From Metabacillus bambusae (GTDB lineage: Bacteria > Bacillota > Bacilli > Bacillales > Bacillaceae): a stretch of DNA of 64,000 nt. The stretch covers positions 1 to 64,000 of the forward strand of contig NZ_JAGDEL010000007.1 in NCBI RefSeq assembly GCF_017497975.1, read 5' to 3'. The notes under the pieces are model-generated. The model saw nothing but the letters and a program-made list of their open reading frames with translations, was not told the DNA's origin and did not search any database. Positions 6,480-15,521 of this stretch are shown piece after piece (within the stretch, counting starts at the first letter, position 1; each line of letters starts with the position of its first letter). The position numbers were made by a program, and so were the translations under genes.

Positions 6480-7322
6480 ATGGGGAACTTATATGGCGTA
6501 ATTGGATGTCCAATTAATCATTCTATGTCACCTGACATCCATAACGATGCTTTTAAAGAAAAGAAAATAGATGGTTATTATCATGCTTTTCATGTGGAGC
6601 CTGATCAACTTGGTGAATCAGTCCAGGCGCTTAAGGTATTAGGGGTAAAAGGTTTTAATGTTACAATCCCTCATAAAATATCTATTATTCCTTATTTGGA
6701 TGAGCTTGATGTAACAGCTAAAATTGCAGGCGCAGTAAATACAGTTGTTAATGTAAATGGACGATTAGTCGGACATAATACAGATGGTAATGGCTATGTC
6801 GACTCATTAACACAGGTTCTAATAAAACCAATACTTGAGCAAAAAATATTGATTATCGGTGCAGGTGGCGCCTCTAGAGGTATTTATTTTACGCTTGCAC
6901 ATCAAGGCTGCCGGGATATAGACCTATGTAATCGAACAGTTTCAAAAGCAGAAGAGCTTATAATGGAATGTCCTTATGAAAATACAAGTAAAGCCTTAAC
7001 ATTAGAAGATGCAGAACAGCAGCTGGAAAACTATGACATTATTATTCAAACGACAGCAGTAGGTTTGCACCCGAATATTGATCAGAAACCACTGTCTTTA
7101 AACCATGCGAAACAGTCAGTAGTCGTAAGTGATATTGTTTATAATCCAATAAAAACTGCGTTATTACAGGAAGCAGAAGAACGAGGTTTAACGATACATA
7201 ACGGTGTTGGTATGTTTGTCCATCAGGCTGCACTTGCCTTCAAATTATGGACAGGTGTAGAACCATCTATAGAAAAAATGACAGAAATTGTATATGACAA
7301 ACTAGGAGGTACAACATGTTAA
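6480..7322 (+). CDS. aroE: shikimate dehydrogenase (NADP+)
   Basis: Catalyses reduction of 3-dehydroshikimate to shikimate in aromatic amino acid synthesis. The 280-residue protein has the substrate-binding start YGVIGCPINHSMSP, the catalytic Lys in NVTIPHK, Asn and Asp in GAVNTV and GHNTDG, and the Rossmann motif GAGGASRGI. Length is normal for the family. The stop overlaps the start of yhbY by seven bases (ATGTTAA), indicating translational coupling inside the operon. Confidence 0.96.
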   Translation: MGNLYGVIGCPINHSMSPDIHNDAFKEKKIDGYYHAFHVEPDQLGESVQALKVLGVKGFNVTIPHKISIIPYLDELDVTAKIAGAVNTVVNVNGRLVGHNTDGNGYVDSLTQVLIKPILEQKILIIGAGGASRGIYFTLAHQGCRDIDLCNRTVSKAEELIMECPYENTSKALTLEDAEQQLENYDIIIQTTAVGLHPNIDQKPLSLNHAKQSVVVSDIVYNPIKTALLQEAEERGLTIHNGVGMFVHQAALAFKLWTGVEPSIEKMTEIVYDKLGGTTC

Positions 7323-7609
7323 CTGGAAAACAAAAACGTTTTTTACGATCAGAAGCACATCACTTGAATCCAATTTTTCAAGTTGGCAAGGGTGGGGTAA
7401 ATGAAAATATGATTAAGCAAATCTCAGAAGCGTTAGAAGCTCGTGAGCTTTTTAAAATATCTATATTGCAAAATTGTGAAGATAACAAAGATACAGTTGC
7501 TGAAACTTTAGTTAAAGGAACCGGTGCAGAACTTGTACAGATCATTGGCAACACAATCGTTTTATATAAAGAGTCTAAAGAAAATAAGCAGCTTCGTTTA
7601 CCTAATTAA
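7316..7609 (+). CDS. yhbY: YhbY/YqeI family CRM-domain RNA-binding protein
   Basis: A 97-residue single-domain CRM protein linked to ribosome assembly in other bacteria. It begins MLTGKQKRFLRSEAHHLNP and carries the GxxG-like loop as VGKGGVNENM, the usual RNA-contact element. The start overlaps the aroE stop, with GGAGGTACAAC upstream as ribosome binding site. The position between aroE and nadD is the same as B. subtilis yqeI. Confidence 0.93.
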   Translation: MLTGKQKRFLRSEAHHLNPIFQVGKGGVNENMIKQISEALEARELFKISILQNCEDNKDTVAETLVKGTGAELVQIIGNTIVLYKESKENKQLRLPN

Positions 7610-7632
7610 TTGATTCCTGAGGAGGGATAAGA

Positions 7633-8205
7633 ATGTCAAAAAAAATAGGGATTTTGGGGGGGACATTTGATCCGCCTCATTATGGCCATTTATTAATTGC
7701 TAGTGAGGTTTTACAAGCATTGCAATTATCTGAAATATGGTTTATGCCTAATCAAATTCCTCCTCATAAGCAGAAAGAAGACTTTACTGATAGTAAGCAT
7801 CGTCTTAATATGTTAAAGCTTGCTACTAGTGAACAAGAACACTTTAAAATTGAAACGATCGAATTAGAACGAAAAGGTCCTTCCTTTACATATGACACTC
7901 TTTGTCTTTTACGCGAACAATTTCCTACTTATTCCTTTTACTTTATAATAGGAGCAGATATGATTGAGTATTTACCAAAATGGTATAAGGTTGACGAAGT
8001 CGTAAAATTAGTTACGTTTGTCGGAGTGAAACGACCTGGATATGAAACCAGTACGAAATATCCAATCACCGAGATTGAAATCCCACAATTTGACGTTTCT
8101 TCTACAATGCTGAGAAAACGGTTAAAAGTAAATAAAAATACTGCTTATCTTCTACCTGAAGATGTGAAAAGATATATAGAGGAGAATCGCTTATATGGAA
8201 CGTGA
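7633..8205 (+). CDS. nadD: nicotinate-nucleotide adenylyltransferase
   Basis: Joins ATP and nicotinate mononucleotide to make deamido-NAD, an essential step of NAD synthesis. The 190 residues show the nucleotidyltransferase motifs [12 protein letters not shown] near the N-terminus and SSTMLRKRL near 156-164. The start has GGAGGGATAAGA upstream. The 3' end overlaps yqeK by 11 bp, a pairing (NadD with an HD hydrolase) conserved in Firmicutes. Confidence 0.96.
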   Translation: MSKKIGILGGTFDPPHYGHLLIASEVLQALQLSEIWFMPNQIPPHKQKEDFTDSKHRLNMLKLATSEQEHFKIETIELERKGPSFTYDTLCLLREQFPTYSFYFIIGADMIEYLPKWYKVDEVVKLVTFVGVKRPGYETSTKYPITEIEIPQFDVSSTMLRKRLKVNKNTAYLLPEDVKRYIEENRLYGT

Positions 8206-8761
8206 AGCAGCATTAAAGATTGTGGCGGAGCAAATCACAGAACATCGTTATGTTCATACAATTGGTGTTATGGAAACCGCGATCCAATTGGCGCGACATT
8301 ATGGGGAAGATCCAAAAAAAGCTGAGATAGCTGCGATTTTTCATGACTATGCAAAGTTTCGCCCGAAAGCAGAAATGAAGCAAATCATTGAAGAACAACA
8401 AATGTCAAAGCAATTGTTAGAACATAATAGTGAACTTTGGCATGCACCAGTTGGAGCCTACTTAGTTGAAAAAGAAGTTGGGATTACTGATCAAGATGTT
8501 TTAAGTGCGATTAAGTATCATACTTCTGGGCGACCAAATATGACGCTACTTGAAAAAATTATTTATGTGGCAGACTATATAGAGCCGGGTAGACATTTTC
8601 CTGGTGTTGAAGAGGTTAGGGAGCTTGCACAATCAGATCTTGACCTAGCACTAATAAAATCATTACAAAATACGATGATGTTTTTATTGAAAAAAAATCA
8701 TGCAGTTTATCCTGATACATTTCAAACATACAATTCTTTAGTATTAACAGGAGGAAGATAA
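8195..8761 (+). CDS. yqeK: HD-domain hydrolase YqeK (symmetrical Ap4A hydrolase type)
   Basis: An HD-domain phosphohydrolase; YqeK proteins hydrolyse diadenosine tetraphosphate symmetrically. In 188 residues it has the metal ligands His in [12 protein letters not shown], the HD pair in [10 protein letters not shown], and later His and Asp in HAPVGAYLV and [10 protein letters not shown]. The start lies inside nadD, after AGAGGAGAA. Immediately followed by rsfS. Confidence 0.93.
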   Translation: MEREAALKIVAEQITEHRYVHTIGVMETAIQLARHYGEDPKKAEIAAIFHDYAKFRPKAEMKQIIEEQQMSKQLLEHNSELWHAPVGAYLVEKEVGITDQDVLSAIKYHTSGRPNMTLLEKIIYVADYIEPGRHFPGVEEVRELAQSDLDLALIKSLQNTMMFLLKKNHAVYPDTFQTYNSLVLTGGR

Positions 8762-8765
8762 ATTA

Positions 8766-9122
8766 ATGGATAGAAGAGATATTTTAACAACAGTAGCAAA
8801 AGCAGCAGATAGCAAGCGTGCAGAGGATGTCATTGCACTTAATATGAACGGGATTTCCTTAATTGCAGATTTTTTTCTTATCTGTCATGGTAATTCAGAC
8901 AAGCAGGTTCAAGCAATTGCAAGAGAAATAAAAGAACAAGCTGCAGAAATGGACATCCATGTAAAACGTTTAGAAGGTTTTGACGAAGCTCGTTGGGTGT
9001 TAATTGACCTTGGTGATGTCGTTGCACATGTGTTTCATAAAGATGAACGGAGCTATTATAATCTAGAACGTTTATGGGGAGATGCTCCTATTGAGGATTT
9101 AACAAGTGAGTTAAATCAATGA
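8766..9122 (+). CDS. rsfS: ribosome silencing factor RsfS
   Basis: Binds uL14 on the 50S subunit and blocks subunit joining under starvation; also acts in ribosome assembly. The 118 residues contain the family pattern with ADFFLICHGNSDKQVQAIA, RLEGFDEARWVLIDLGDVV and VFHKDERSYYNLERLW. The start has AGGAGGA upstream. The stop overlaps the yqeM start in ATGA, so the two are coupled. Confidence 0.95.
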   Translation: MDRRDILTTVAKAADSKRAEDVIALNMNGISLIADFFLICHGNSDKQVQAIAREIKEQAAEMDIHVKRLEGFDEARWVLIDLGDVVAHVFHKDERSYYNLERLWGDAPIEDLTSELNQ

Positions 9123-9868
9123 TCTACCAAGGCTTTGCCTATATTTATGATAAGCTTATGAAAGATGCACCGTATGATAAATGGGTAACGTTCATTAATG
9201 AGTCCATTTCAACACATAGTCCCCAGGCCAAAAAGATTTTAGATGTTGGCTGTGGAACTGGAGAAATTGCCATCCGTTTGGCAAAACAACAGCTTGATGT
9301 TACAGGTGTGGATATAAGTGAGGATATGCTGACTGTTGCTCAATCAAAGGTAGACGAGAGTAAAGTGGATGTTTTATTTCTTCGGCAAGATATGAGAGAG
9401 CTCGATGGTTTTGCAGAACAGTTTGATGTGGTAACAATATGTTGTGATTCGTTAAATTATTTAGAGACGAATGATGACGTGCAAGCTACATTTCATGCAG
9501 TTTATAATCAGCTAAAGACTCGAGGATTATTTATTTTTGATGTTCATTCCCTTCATAAAATACACAATATTTTTGTGGGTGCGACCTTTACTGACCAAGA
9601 TGAAGATGTCAGCCTTATTTGGAATTCCTATGCTGCTGAAGAATCGAACAGTGTGGAGCATGACATGTCCTTTTTTGTAAAGCGTGATGAACTATATGAG
9701 CGCTACGATGAGCTTCATTATCAAAGAACATACACGATTGAAGAATATACATCATTGCTCGAAGCAGCTTCTTTTGAAGTTATAAAAGTATGCGGTGATT
9801 TTCGCTTTGAAGAATCACCAACCTCGACATCTGAACGGTTGTTTTTCATTGCTAGGAAAAAAGAATAA
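9119..9868 (+). CDS. yqeM: class I SAM-dependent methyltransferase YqeM
   Basis: A methyltransferase of unknown substrate that closes the operon. Of 249 residues, the SAM-binding motif I is ILDVGCGTGEIAIRLA near 41-56, followed by an acidic VDISEDML and the motif VVTICCDSLNYL. Preceded in frame-overlap (ATGA) by rsfS. A strong terminator follows at 9870-9908, shared with the converging comER. Confidence 0.9.
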   Translation: MIYQGFAYIYDKLMKDAPYDKWVTFINESISTHSPQAKKILDVGCGTGEIAIRLAKQQLDVTGVDISEDMLTVAQSKVDESKVDVLFLRQDMRELDGFAEQFDVVTICCDSLNYLETNDDVQATFHAVYNQLKTRGLFIFDVHSLHKIHNIFVGATFTDQDEDVSLIWNSYAAEESNSVEHDMSFFVKRDELYERYDELHYQRTYTIEEYTSLLEAASFEVIKVCGDFRFEESPTSTSERLFFIARKKE

Positions 9869-9869
9869 G

Positions 9870-9908
9870 CTTAAAAGGTGGATCCCCTTAGGGATTCACC
9901 TTTTAAGT
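9870..9908. terminator. terminator between yqeM and comER
   Basis: CTTAAAAGGTGGATCCC and GGGATTCACCTTTTAAG arms around a four-base loop. A and T tracts lie in the stem ends on both strands, so it may act in both directions. Confidence 0.75.
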
Positions 9909-10015
9909 TTAGATAGAAAAACAGACGGATAAACCGTCTGTAATTAGAAAAAGGAGTATAAAATTTGACAATATTTTTAGGTCTATTAGCAGGAAAATGA
10001 GTAAGCTCTATTGAA

Positions 10016-10849
10016 TTATTTATGAGGAATTTTATTAAATTGCACAGAAACTTCTTCAATATCTTCATAATACTTTTCATGTGTTACTTGAAATACCTTT
10101 GCAAACATATCGCCAACTTCTTCTTCAAGCACCTTAATTCCCTTTCCTGTTATGCCCCCTTTCACGCAAACCTTATCCTGGAGTGTTGGGAGTGTGTAAA
10201 TTTCTGTTTCGAGTAATTTACCCATGCCAATGATCATTTCGCTAACTAAAAGAACAGCCTGGTCTTTAGTGATGTTTGTTTCTGCAACAGCACCGTCTAC
10301 AAATTTCTGAAGCAAATAGCTAAAAAAAGCCGGTCCACAACTTACAATATCTGATGAAACCCTCGTAATATCATCCTCAATTTGAACAGGGTTTGAAATT
10401 TGTTCAAACAGTTCCTCGAGAGTTCTTTTCGTATCTTTATGACATGAATTACCATAAGTAATTAACGACACTCCGGAAAATGCACGATTTGTAATACTTG
10501 GAATTGCTCGTGCAACTTGGCAACCTACAAGTGATTCAAGCTGTTCTACACTTATTGGGCTAGTAATCGATAGTAAACATTTATTTGGTGTTAAAAGATG
10601 GTTAAGTTTTTTTAAAAGGGGGTGTATATCTAATGGCTTTACACAAATAAATATTAAATCTGAGCGTTTAACCACTTCTTCTGCCGAATCCAGTACATTT
10701 GTTTCCAGGTAAATATTTTGAATTGCTTCTGCCTTAGCTTTTGTTCGATTTGTCATATAAATGAATGAGGGTCTAATTGCACCCGACTCGATAAAGGATT
10801 CTATTAAAATTCTTCCCATATTCCCTGTTCCAACAAAACCTACATTCAA
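10016..10849 (-). CDS. comER: ComER, pyrroline-5-carboxylate reductase-like protein
   Basis: A ProC-like NAD(P)-binding protein encoded opposite comEA; in B. subtilis it is not needed for DNA uptake, and ProC activity is not firmly shown. From TTG at 10849 it has 277 residues, starting MNVGFVGTGNMGRIL (Rossmann motif), with IFICVKPLDI and a C-terminal CVKGGITGKGIKVLEE region like ProC. TTG was chosen because AAGGAGGGG lies seven bases before it and the Rossmann motif then begins at residue 3; an ATG further out lacks such a site. Confidence 0.92.
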   Translation of the reverse strand: MNVGFVGTGNMGRILIESFIESGAIRPSFIYMTNRTKAKAEAIQNIYLETNVLDSAEEVVKRSDLIFICVKPLDIHPLLKKLNHLLTPNKCLLSITSPISVEQLESLVGCQVARAIPSITNRAFSGVSLITYGNSCHKDTKRTLEELFEQISNPVQIEDDITRVSSDIVSCGPAFFSYLLQKFVDGAVAETNITKDQAVLLVSEMIIGMGKLLETEIYTLPTLQDKVCVKGGITGKGIKVLEEEVGDMFAKVFQVTHEKYYEDIEEVSVQFNKIPHK

Positions 10850-10937
10850 AGTATATCCCCTCCTTAGAATGCATATCACTCATACACAATATGTTACAAA
10901 CTAGCTATTTATGATTATTTAAAAAGGAGTGAAGTGA

Positions 10938-11573
10938 ATGAGTATTTTTCAAAAATACAAAAAATGGATAATGGTTATATCCATTTTATTAGCTTTAATT
11001 GGATTTTATTATTATTTTGTAAAGGATTCCGGTTCTTCAGAGATTATTAGTGTCCATGAAGAAGAGGATCCCCTTACTTTAGTGGGAATGGAAGAAACAG
11101 CTACCGAGATAAAAAATAACGAAGAGGAGGAAAAGTCTATAGTGGTTATTGATATAAAAGGTGCAATAAACAAGCCAGGTGTTTATGAATTAGAAACTGG
11201 TGCAAGAGTACACCAGCTAATTGATTTAGCAGGCGGATTAAAAAAAGATGCGGATGAGTTGGCTATTAATTTAGCGGCTTCTTTGGAAGATGGCATGGTT
11301 ATTTATATTCCTAAAAAGGGTGAAGTAACCGATAATCAATTTACGATACCTGCAGGACAAGAGGGAAGTGATGCTAAAGACAAAATAAATATTAATTTAG
11401 CAACAAGTGAAGAACTCCAAACACTAACAGGTATCGGGCCGTCAAAGGCAGAGGCGATTATTACGTTCCGAGATGAAAATGGACCTTTTACGTCCCCAGA
11501 AGGTTTATTGGAAGTGTCCGGGATAGGTGAGAAGTCATTAGAAAAAATTAAAGAAGAAATCACAATAAAATAA
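10938..11573 (+). CDS. comEA: ComEA, competence DNA receptor
   Basis: Membrane-anchored double-stranded DNA receptor for transformation. The 211 residues have a short cytoplasmic start, a membrane segment (about 12-28), an acidic linker, an SLBB-type domain (about 65-120, VIDIKGAINKPGVYEL) and a C-terminal pair of helix-hairpin-helix motifs (LTGIGPSKAEAII and VSGIGEKSLEKI) that bind DNA. AAAGGAG stands before the start. It is the first gene of the comE set. No clear pair of ComK boxes could be picked out upstream by eye. Confidence 0.95.
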   Translation: MSIFQKYKKWIMVISILLALIGFYYYFVKDSGSSEIISVHEEEDPLTLVGMEETATEIKNNEEEEKSIVVIDIKGAINKPGVYELETGARVHQLIDLAGGLKKDADELAINLAASLEDGMVIYIPKKGEVTDNQFTIPAGQEGSDAKDKININLATSEELQTLTGIGPSKAEAIITFRDENGPFTSPEGLLEVSGIGEKSLEKIKEEITIK

Positions 11574-11732
11574 AATTTTTCTAGTGATTGTAGGTTTAAA
11601 TCTTCTAGTATTAGCAAGGATTATGCATATTTGATAATGTTTTTTCTTTTAAAATCCAAAAATAATAAATTGACGACTATTCAGTATTCTCGATACACTT
11701 AAGGAAGAAAATTGTCGAGTGGGGGAGTTTTA

Positions 11733-12293
11733 GTGAGTCGTATTTCTTGGAATCAATATTTTATGTCACAAAGTCACTTATTAGCTTTAAGGAGTACTTG
11801 TACAAGATTAGCAGTTGGGGCAACAATTGTTCGTGATAAACGAATTATCGCAGGCGGATATAATGGTTCGATTGCTGGTGGTGTTCATTGCTCTGATGAA
11901 GGTTGTTATGTCATCGATAATCATTGTGTTCGAACAATTCACGCTGAAATGAATGCTTTGCTTCAATGCGCGAAATTTGGTGTACCAACTCAAGGTGCAG
12001 AAATATATGTTACACATTTTCCGTGCCTACAATGCTGTAAGGCCCTTATTCAAGGTGGGATAAAAAAGGTTTATTATGCAGTTGACTACAAAAATCATCC
12101 ATATGCAGTAGAACTTTTTAAACAAGCGAATGTTAAGGTTGAGCACGTGTCACTTGATAAATCACTAGACGTTGAAAAAAATCAAGAAAAACATGAATTT
12201 ATTTCAAGTTTACTAGACAAGCTTGCAAAAACAGATATCGATGAAGAGGTGCTAAAAGCACTCTATAAAAAAGCTGATTTACTGTTTTCATAA
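11733..12293 (+). CDS. comEB: ComEB, dCMP deaminase family protein
   Basis: Zinc-dependent deoxycytidylate deaminase, encoded in the competence operon; in B. subtilis it is involved in positioning of ComGA rather than in uptake itself. From GTG at 11733 it has 186 residues and starts MSRISWNQYFMSQSH. The zinc site is HAEMNA plus PCLQCCK, and the substrate loop is GGYNGSIAGGVHC. The GTG was preferred to a TTG seven codons earlier because GGGGGAG is well placed before it. In B. subtilis comEC follows closely; here a 185-bp repeat lies between. Confidence 0.93.
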   Translation: MSRISWNQYFMSQSHLLALRSTCTRLAVGATIVRDKRIIAGGYNGSIAGGVHCSDEGCYVIDNHCVRTIHAEMNALLQCAKFGVPTQGAEIYVTHFPCLQCCKALIQGGIKKVYYAVDYKNHPYAVELFKQANVKVEHVSLDKSLDVEKNQEKHEFISSLLDKLAKTDIDEEVLKALYKKADLLFS

Positions 12294-12327
12294 TAATTGA
12301 GTAAGGCTGACTCGTTTTCTTAATTCT

Positions 12328-12512
12328 AGGCTCTGTTTGACTTGGTTGTTGATTTCCGCTGAAGGCGTTCGCTTTCCGCGGACAGTCCGGAAGCCTCCGC
12401 GGTGCTTTGCACCTGCATGAGTCTCCCTGGGACTCGCATACTCGCATGAGTCTCACACCTTACGCTCTAATCAACAAAGTGTCAAAATAAACAGTGAGCT
12501 TTAACATAGCCT
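12328..12512 (+). repeat. dispersed intergenic repeat, family A, copy 1 (between comEB and comEC)
   Basis: About 185 bp bounded by imperfect terminal inverted repeats AGGCTCTGTTTGA and TTTAACATAGCCT. The core holds GATTTCCGCTGAAGGCG and CATGAGTCTCCCTGGGACTC. It matches 17331-17515 in the same orientation and 34204-34370 and 45212-45348 reversed. No transposase is present; it resembles a MITE. Confidence 0.85.
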
Positions 12513-12575
12513 AATTCTATATTAAGTAATCATTTGATCAGCCTTACATATGGATAAAGGCAGGTGTTTCATTTA

Positions 12576-14899
12576 TTGAAAGGAAAGCTACAATTCCTAG
12601 TTATTTCTGCTTGTTTTTCAATCATGATGTGTCGTTTTCACTTCCATCCCTTTCTAATTTTCACCACAATTATCTTCCTCATTTTCCTTTTTATCAAAAA
12701 GAAACAATCTCTCTTTTTACTTTCCCTAGCGACAATCCTTCTCTTTATTTTTGTCTACTCGTTTACAGAACATCTTAATAAATCTGCATTGAATCAAGGT
12801 TTATATACGGTAAATGGAATTTTTTCATCAATTCCTATTATTGATGGAAATCAATTTAGAGGCTATATCGAAACTAGTCATGGTGAAAAGCTTACTATTT
12901 TCTATATAATTAATTCTTTAGAGGAGAAGCAAGCTCTTTATAAGATTAACCCCGGGACCGTTTGTCGTTTTACAGGGGTATTAGAAATGCCCAAATCACC
13001 AACTATGCCAAATGCCTTTGATTATAAACAGTATCTACATGATCAACATATTCATTGGCAATATCAGATTGATGAGATTGAACAATGTAAAGGAGGTAAA
13101 AAGGATTGGCTATTCTTTTTATTAGAAATTAGAAAAAATGGTTTATCCTTTATTGAGAAGCATTTTCCAAATTCATCAGTTGGAATTGTGCAAGCACTAA
13201 TTTTTGGTGAAAGAAATTTAATTGATAAGGACCTAGACATGGCTTATCAAGAGCTTGGAATTGTTCATTTACTTGCAATTTCTGGATCACATATAGGATT
13301 ATTGGCTAGTGGTTTTTATTACATATTGATCTATTGTGGAATCACTCATGAAAGGGCAAGAATTATTTTGATTGTATTGTTACCAATATATATGATTCTT
13401 ACAGGTGCTACTCATCTGTCGTTAGAGCATCCTTTATGATGGTTCTTTACCTATTAATAAAGATTTTCAAAAAAAATGTCTCTTCACTAGATGTTATTAG
13501 CTTCACATTTTTAGTTCTCCTTTTTATAAATCCATACTATTTGTTTCAAGTAGGGTTTCAGTTGTCTTACGTAGTAAGCTTTGGTTTACTTCTTTCATTT
13601 GGCATTGTTGAACACTATTATAGTTGGTTTACTAAATTAACAGTTGTTTCGATTATTGCCCAACTATGTGCGATGCCATTATTACTTTTTCATTTCTACG
13701 AAATATCCCTTATTAGTTTACCGATGAATATGATATTTGTGCCACTTTATTCGTTCGTTATTTTACCTTTTTCCATTTTAGCTACACTAGTAGTTGCAGT
13801 TTCACCCTCTATTGGACTGCCTATTGTAAATTTGTTTAGTGAAATGCTTCAGCTAACTCATCAAATCGTTTTATTTGCATCGTCAATTCCTTATACAACC
13901 TTTATAACAGGTAAGCCTGCTCTCTTATTAACGATAGGATTAATCTGCTCCACGTTTTATTTGTTTTTTCAATTTGAGCGTTACCATAGTATATATTTGC
14001 TAATTCGTCCTGCAGTTTTTATCATTTTTGTATTAATCATTCAAGCTGCCCTTCCATATTTAAATCCTTACGGAAAGGTATTAATCATTGATGTAGGCCA
14101 AGGGGATTCAATTTTTATTCAACGCCCTTTTAATAAAGGTAGTTATTTAATTGATACAGGAGGAAGGATTTCATTTCCGAAGAAAGCATGGGAAGAATCA
14201 AGTAACCCTTATTCGATTGTTGAAAAAATAACTGTGCCGTATTTAAAATCAATTGGTATAACTAAACTTGATGCTCTGTTTTTAACACATGGTGATATGG
14301 ATCATATAGGCGAGGCTTTACCGTTAATGAAAGAGGTTAAAATAAAAGAATTGATTATTCCAGAGGGGTTTGTAAGAGGGGAGTTAGAAGATAAAATCAT
14401 TCAAGAAGCAAAGAAAAAAATGATGAAGATAAAAGCGGTAAAGGCTGGGGATCGAGTGACTTTTCAAGATTTTTCTTTTTATGTCGTATCTCCGAGCACT
14501 CTTACTGAAAGTAAGAATGACGATTCATTAGTTCTATGGGCAGAGCTAGGTGGTCTGAAATGGCTATTAACTGAGGATGCAGAAATAGAAGGTGAGGAAA
14601 AGATGATCGAAATGTACCCAACATTAAAAGCTGATATTTTAAAAGTGGGACATCATGGAAGTAAAGGATCCACTTCAGATCTTCTACTTGATCATATTAA
14701 GCCCTCAATTGCACTCGTATCAGCAGGGGATAATAACCGTTATCAGCATCCACATTCCGAGGTTCTTGAAAAGTTATCAACACGAAATATTGCTTTGTTT
14801 CGAACAGATCTACATGGAGCAATTTTATATCATTTTAAAGGAAATAGCGGAACCTTTTCTACCCATCCTCCATACGATGAAGTATATAAACAAAGCTGA
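12576..14899 (+). pseudogene. comEC: comEC, competence DNA channel, disrupted by a frameshift
   Basis: ComEC forms the membrane channel for transforming DNA. The reading frame breaks in the competence domain: the first part (from TTG 12576 or GTG 12564) stops at 13437-13439, and the rest, including all of the C-terminal metallo-beta-lactamase-like domain (IIDVGQGDSIFIQ, THGDMDHIGEA, KVGHHGSKGST), continues in another frame from about 13414. Adding one C at ACT-CAT (13413) restores TGATPSVVRAS, close to the conserved ComEC sequence, and gives about 774 residues, the normal family length. This therefore looks like a single-base deletion or a sequencing error, not two genes. Many membrane segments are visible on both sides. 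Confidence 0.93.
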
Positions 14900-15003
14900 A
14901 ACGACTTGATCCTCCTCGGGAATGAACAATTGTTGTTCTTTACCTCATTCATGAGGGTGAATACTTGGCATCTACTTACTATTTATTGAAATTGTAGGCA
15001 CGA

Positions 15004-15032
15004 AAAAGAGACTACTCTATATAGCAGTCTCT
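15004..15032 (-). terminator. terminator of yqzM
   Basis: AGAGACT and AGTCTCT arms with further pairing inside; on the minus strand the stem is followed by TTTTT, 16 bases past the yqzM stop. Confidence 0.7.
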
Positions 15033-15047
15033 ATGTAAGAATACAAC

Positions 15048-15182
15048 TTATGAGCCAATTAAGCTAATAACAGTCGCAATAATGAAAATTATCGCGAAAA
15101 AACCAAATGAAGCAGCGAAACCAACTCCGGAATCTATGGCATCATTACGTTTGCTTTGAACACTCTTTTCAAATTCGTTCAC
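15048..15182 (-). CDS. yqzM: YqzM family small membrane protein
   Basis: A 44-residue protein starting MNEFEKSVQSKRNDAIDSGV with a single C-terminal membrane segment (about 21-43). It matches the YqzM family found between comEC and holA in Bacillus, where it is also on the opposite strand. Function unknown. The GTG start has AGGAGGGG at a distance of six bases. It is too short for most ORF callers. Confidence 0.88.
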   Translation of the reverse strand: MNEFEKSVQSKRNDAIDSGVGFAASFGFFAIIFIIATVISLIGS

Positions 15183-15310
15183 TGTTACCCCTCCTATATC
15201 ATACTTAGTATAAGCGATTCATATAAAAAAATCTACATCATGATCATATGTTCTTTAACAATACAGGATCATATTTCCATCTTTGCTAGAAAAGACAACA
15301 AATAATCCGC

Positions 15311-15339
15311 TTGACATTGGCTAAACTAGAAATTAAATT
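15311..15339 (+). promoter_or_regulatory. possible SigA-type promoter upstream of holA
   Basis: Perfect TTGACA at 15311-15316, 17-base spacer, TAAATT at 15334-15339. The leader to holA would be about 175 nt and would include the hairpin at 15398-15429. Confidence 0.5.
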
Positions 15340-15397
15340 GCGGTATCGTTTCGAATTAGGTTACCTAGGCCCTAAAACGGAACGTTCACATAGATAA

Positions 15398-15429
15398 GAG
15401 GGAATTGAATGAGTGACATATTCAATTCC
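15398..15429 (+). terminator. hairpin in the holA leader
   Basis: GGGAATTGAAT and ATTCAATTCCC pair perfectly (11 bp) around GAGTGACAT, followed by TTAT. It lies between the promoter candidate and holA, so it may be a terminator for an upstream transcript or part of a leader. Confidence 0.5.
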
Positions 15430-15521
15430 CTTATCAATTAATCTAATCGTTTTCCACTTGCCAAACCTTTGTTTTCATTTTAGGATTAAATGAAGTGAAT
15501 CGACGATTGGAGAACAAAAAA

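Larger units (their letters stand above)
15183..15521. other. intergenic region between yqzM and holA
   Basis: A divergent intergenic region of 339 bp. One promoter candidate for holA is noted separately. A further gene is not seen. An imperfect hairpin with GGGAATTGAAT/ATTCAATTCCC arms lies at 15398-15429. Confidence 0.5.

Noticed and set aside
12328-12512. Insertion sequence with transposase
   Set aside because: The element is only about 185 bp and has no coding capacity; classed as a MITE-like repeat instead.
13436-14899. A separate 487-codon gene
   Set aside because: It is the C-terminal part of comEC in a shifted frame; it has no good ribosome binding site and adding one base joins it to the upstream part with family-like sequence.
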